DNA of 64,000 bases from Geotoga petraea (GTDB lineage Bacteria > Thermotogota > Thermotogae > Petrotogales > Petrotogaceae), in NCBI RefSeq assembly GCF_900102615.1, contig NZ_FMYV01000009.1, positions 1-64,000 of the forward strand, in the 5' to 3' direction. A program made the translations under genes and the position numbers. The notes beneath the pieces are model-generated. The model did no database searches. It had not been told where the DNA came from and saw only the letters and a list, made by a program, of their open reading frames with translations. Positions 62,765 to 64,000 of the stretch are shown here, piece by piece (within the stretch, counting starts at the first letter, position 1; each line of letters begins with the position of its first letter).

Positions 62765-63535
62765 TTATTTTATTTTACCAACAGGTGCAACATATACGGA
62801 AAATTCTTCATCACCATCTAATTCCAACAGTTTATCTAACTTTTCTTGAGAATAAGAACCAATAGCACAAGTCCCACAGCCTAAAACCTCTGCAGATAAA
62901 TAAAGATTTTGGCAAACATGTCCTGCATCTAAAGCTATAACTTTGTGAGACAAGAAGGAATATCTCCATTCAGTCCTATATGGAACTACAGCCCAAACAA
63001 AAGTTACGGCTGAAGTTACTGTCATCCTTTGTTCTTGTGTAGCTTCAAACATCTCATCATCGAAATTGCCTTTTTTAACTGGGATTAACTTGTGTTTTAA
63101 AGCAGAATATCTGTATATTCCCATTTCGATATTCTCAACATTTCTAATATAAAGGTATGTTTCAAAAGGATGCCTCGCTCCCGCAGAAGGAACAGTCCTT
63201 AAAGTAGCATACCCATTTCTAATAACTCGTTCAACGCCTTGTGTTGACCATAGTAAAAAAGATAGTTCTTTTAAAGTCATAGTTTTATTTTTATAAGCTC
63301 TTCTACTTCTTCTTTTTTTGAGTAACTCTACATAATCGATTTTTTCTAAATCAAATTCTTCAACACGGATTAAATCAATTAACTCATTTTCATCTTCTAT
63401 TTGTTTTTCTAATAGTGGTTGTTTAATTCCTTTTTGTTGATCTGTTTTTTCAACTGAAAATAATTCATTTCCCATAGTATCCCATGGCGACTTTAAAAAA
63501 TTTCTGCCTTTCTCGATTAAATTTTTTATATCCAT
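62765..63535 (-). CDS. SagB/ThcOx-type nitroreductase-fold oxidoreductase
   Basis: A 256-residue FMN-dependent protein of the SagB group. KKRRSRRAYKNKTMTLKEL (about 73-91) opens the nitroreductase fold, TVPSAGARHPFETYL binds flavin, and ALDAGHVCQNLYLSAEVLGCGTCAIG closes it. SagB enzymes oxidise azolines in peptide natural products, but lone members like this are common and have other, mostly unknown, roles. No cyclodehydratase or precursor peptide is seen beside it. The gene follows the 41-residue gene and a terminator. Confidence 0.85.
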   Translation of the reverse strand: MDIKNLIEKGRNFLKSPWDTMGNELFSVEKTDQQKGIKQPLLEKQIEDENELIDLIRVEEFDLEKIDYVELLKKRRSRRAYKNKTMTLKELSFLLWSTQGVERVIRNGYATLRTVPSAGARHPFETYLYIRNVENIEMGIYRYSALKHKLIPVKKGNFDDEMFEATQEQRMTVTSAVTFVWAVVPYRTEWRYSFLSHKVIALDAGHVCQNLYLSAEVLGCGTCAIGSYSQEKLDKLLELDGDEEFSVYVAPVGKIK

Positions 63536-63589
63536 TGTATCCCCTCCATTTGTTAGCTAAGTTAATTATATCAAATATTTAATTTCATT

Positions 63590-63660
63590 TAAAATAAAAA
63601 AGCAGCCATTAAAATGGCTGCTAAATTATATTGCGGAGGTAAACCTCTTCTATGGTCCTT
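63590..63660 (-). other. hairpins between small gene and sagB-like gene
   Basis: On the minus strand GAGGT-TTA-ACCTC forms a small hairpin that would hide an ACCTCC (anti-Shine-Dalgarno) segment, followed by AGCAGCCAT/ATGGCTGCT (63601-63609, 63614-63622) and six T, a good terminator. It ends the small-gene transcript or attenuates transcription into the SagB-type gene 63 bases downstream. Confidence 0.55.
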
Positions 63661-63682
63661 TATATCAAGTATGAGCTAACTA

Positions 63683-63808
63683 TTAAATATATCTGTTCAC
63701 TTCTAAATAAATATTTTTCATGTCCTCTACTCTGTTATAAGCTTCATAGAATGATTCAGCATGTCTATCTTTTTTATAATTTTCTATACCTCTAAACTTT
63801 TTAAACAT
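63683..63808 (-). CDS. small conserved-looking protein, 41 residues
   Basis: A short basic/acidic peptide starting MFKKFRGIENYKKDRHAESF, rich in charged and aromatic residues. A gaggagggattcat site precedes the ATG at 63808; a longer frame to 63868 has no ribosome site. No membrane segment. I do not recognise it. The bases 63809-64000 show only a short TAGAGT/ACTCTA inverted repeat. Confidence 0.55.
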   Translation of the reverse strand: MFKKFRGIENYKKDRHAESFYEAYNRVEDMKNIYLEVNRYI

Positions 63809-64000
63809 ATGAATCCCTCCTCGTATTAATGAAAAATCGTGAATTAAAAAATATTTTATATCCGACAAATTTCATCTAAATTATAAATCGTAGAGTAAAC
63901 TCTATGTCAAGAAGCAAATCATATATTTTTATGTAAAAATTGAGTAAATACTGGAGTTAAGTTGATTAATATAGTCGGAATAAAAAAGATAAAAAATAAA

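Noticed and set aside
62765-63808. Complete azoline-peptide biosynthesis cluster
   Set aside because: No cyclodehydratase (SagC/D), transporter or Cys/Ser/Thr-rich precursor is present beside the SagB-type gene.

Overview
The window is a low-GC, gene-dense bacterial chromosome segment. Nothing in it names the species. The gene content suggests a member of the Thermotogota, and my best guess is the Petrotogales (Geotoga/Oceanotoga/Petrotoga/Marinitoga type). The grounds are the ffh-rpsP-khpA-rimM-trmD-SPOUT methylase-rplS-lepB order, the very AT-rich DNA, a rubrerythrin-like protein, many periplasmic-sensor c-di-GMP proteins, and a cluster fitting glucosylglycerate use (glucosylglycerate-type solutes are known from Petrotoga). 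This assignment is inference.

Layout. Bases 1-338 are the right end of an IS256-family element that has cut off the 5' third of pyrB. The rest of the pyrimidine operon (pyrC-pyrK-pyrD-pyrF-pyrE) follows intact to 5110. A degV-like gene with a one-base frameshift comes next. From 6187 to 12917 the minus strand carries lipM-like, rsmG, lepB, rplS, a SPOUT methylase, trmD, rimM, khpA, rpsP and ffh, with tRNA-Ser(UGA) on the plus strand between rsmG and lepB. From 13370 to 38540 there is a mixed set: an ArsB/NhaD-type permease, a Cache-GGDEF cyclase, a CaCA exchanger, small membrane proteins, a degenerate rubrerythrin, tRNA-Asn(GUU), a MoxR/DUF58/DUF4129 operon, MscS, isoaspartyl dipeptidase, a lipase-like protein, an M24 peptidase, a chemoreceptor, a propeller-GGDEF protein, and a PAS histidine kinase followed by a receiver-domain remnant.

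Bases 40043-47170 hold a coherent operon. A promoter overlapping a small palindrome is followed by a sugar-binding protein, two permeases, an RpiR regulator, a GH13_18 phosphorylase resembling glucosylglycerate phosphorylase, and a glycerate 2-kinase. The inferred pathway is import of a glucosylglycerate-like solute, phosphorolysis to glucose 1-phosphate and glycerate, and phosphorylation of glycerate into glycolysis. A GT4 glycosyltransferase is divergent from it.

Bases 48793-52078 hold a probable metal-response locus: a secreted Gly/Met/His-tailed protein, a SHOCT protein with a Met/His-rich start, a sensor kinase with a Met/His-rich extracytoplasmic loop, its OmpR-type regulator, and a Cys-tailed micropeptide. 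A CPH-type copper ATPase lies about 4 kb away. The right end has plsY, an SBP-HD-GYP phosphodiesterase, a TPR protein and a SagB-type oxidoreductase.

The most interesting unexplained signals are three intergenic candidate small RNAs (25692-25840 minus, 51836-51926 minus, 53290-53387 plus). Each has a plausible promoter, a U-tract end and C-rich segments complementary to Shine-Dalgarno sequences. No CRISPR array or prophage was seen.
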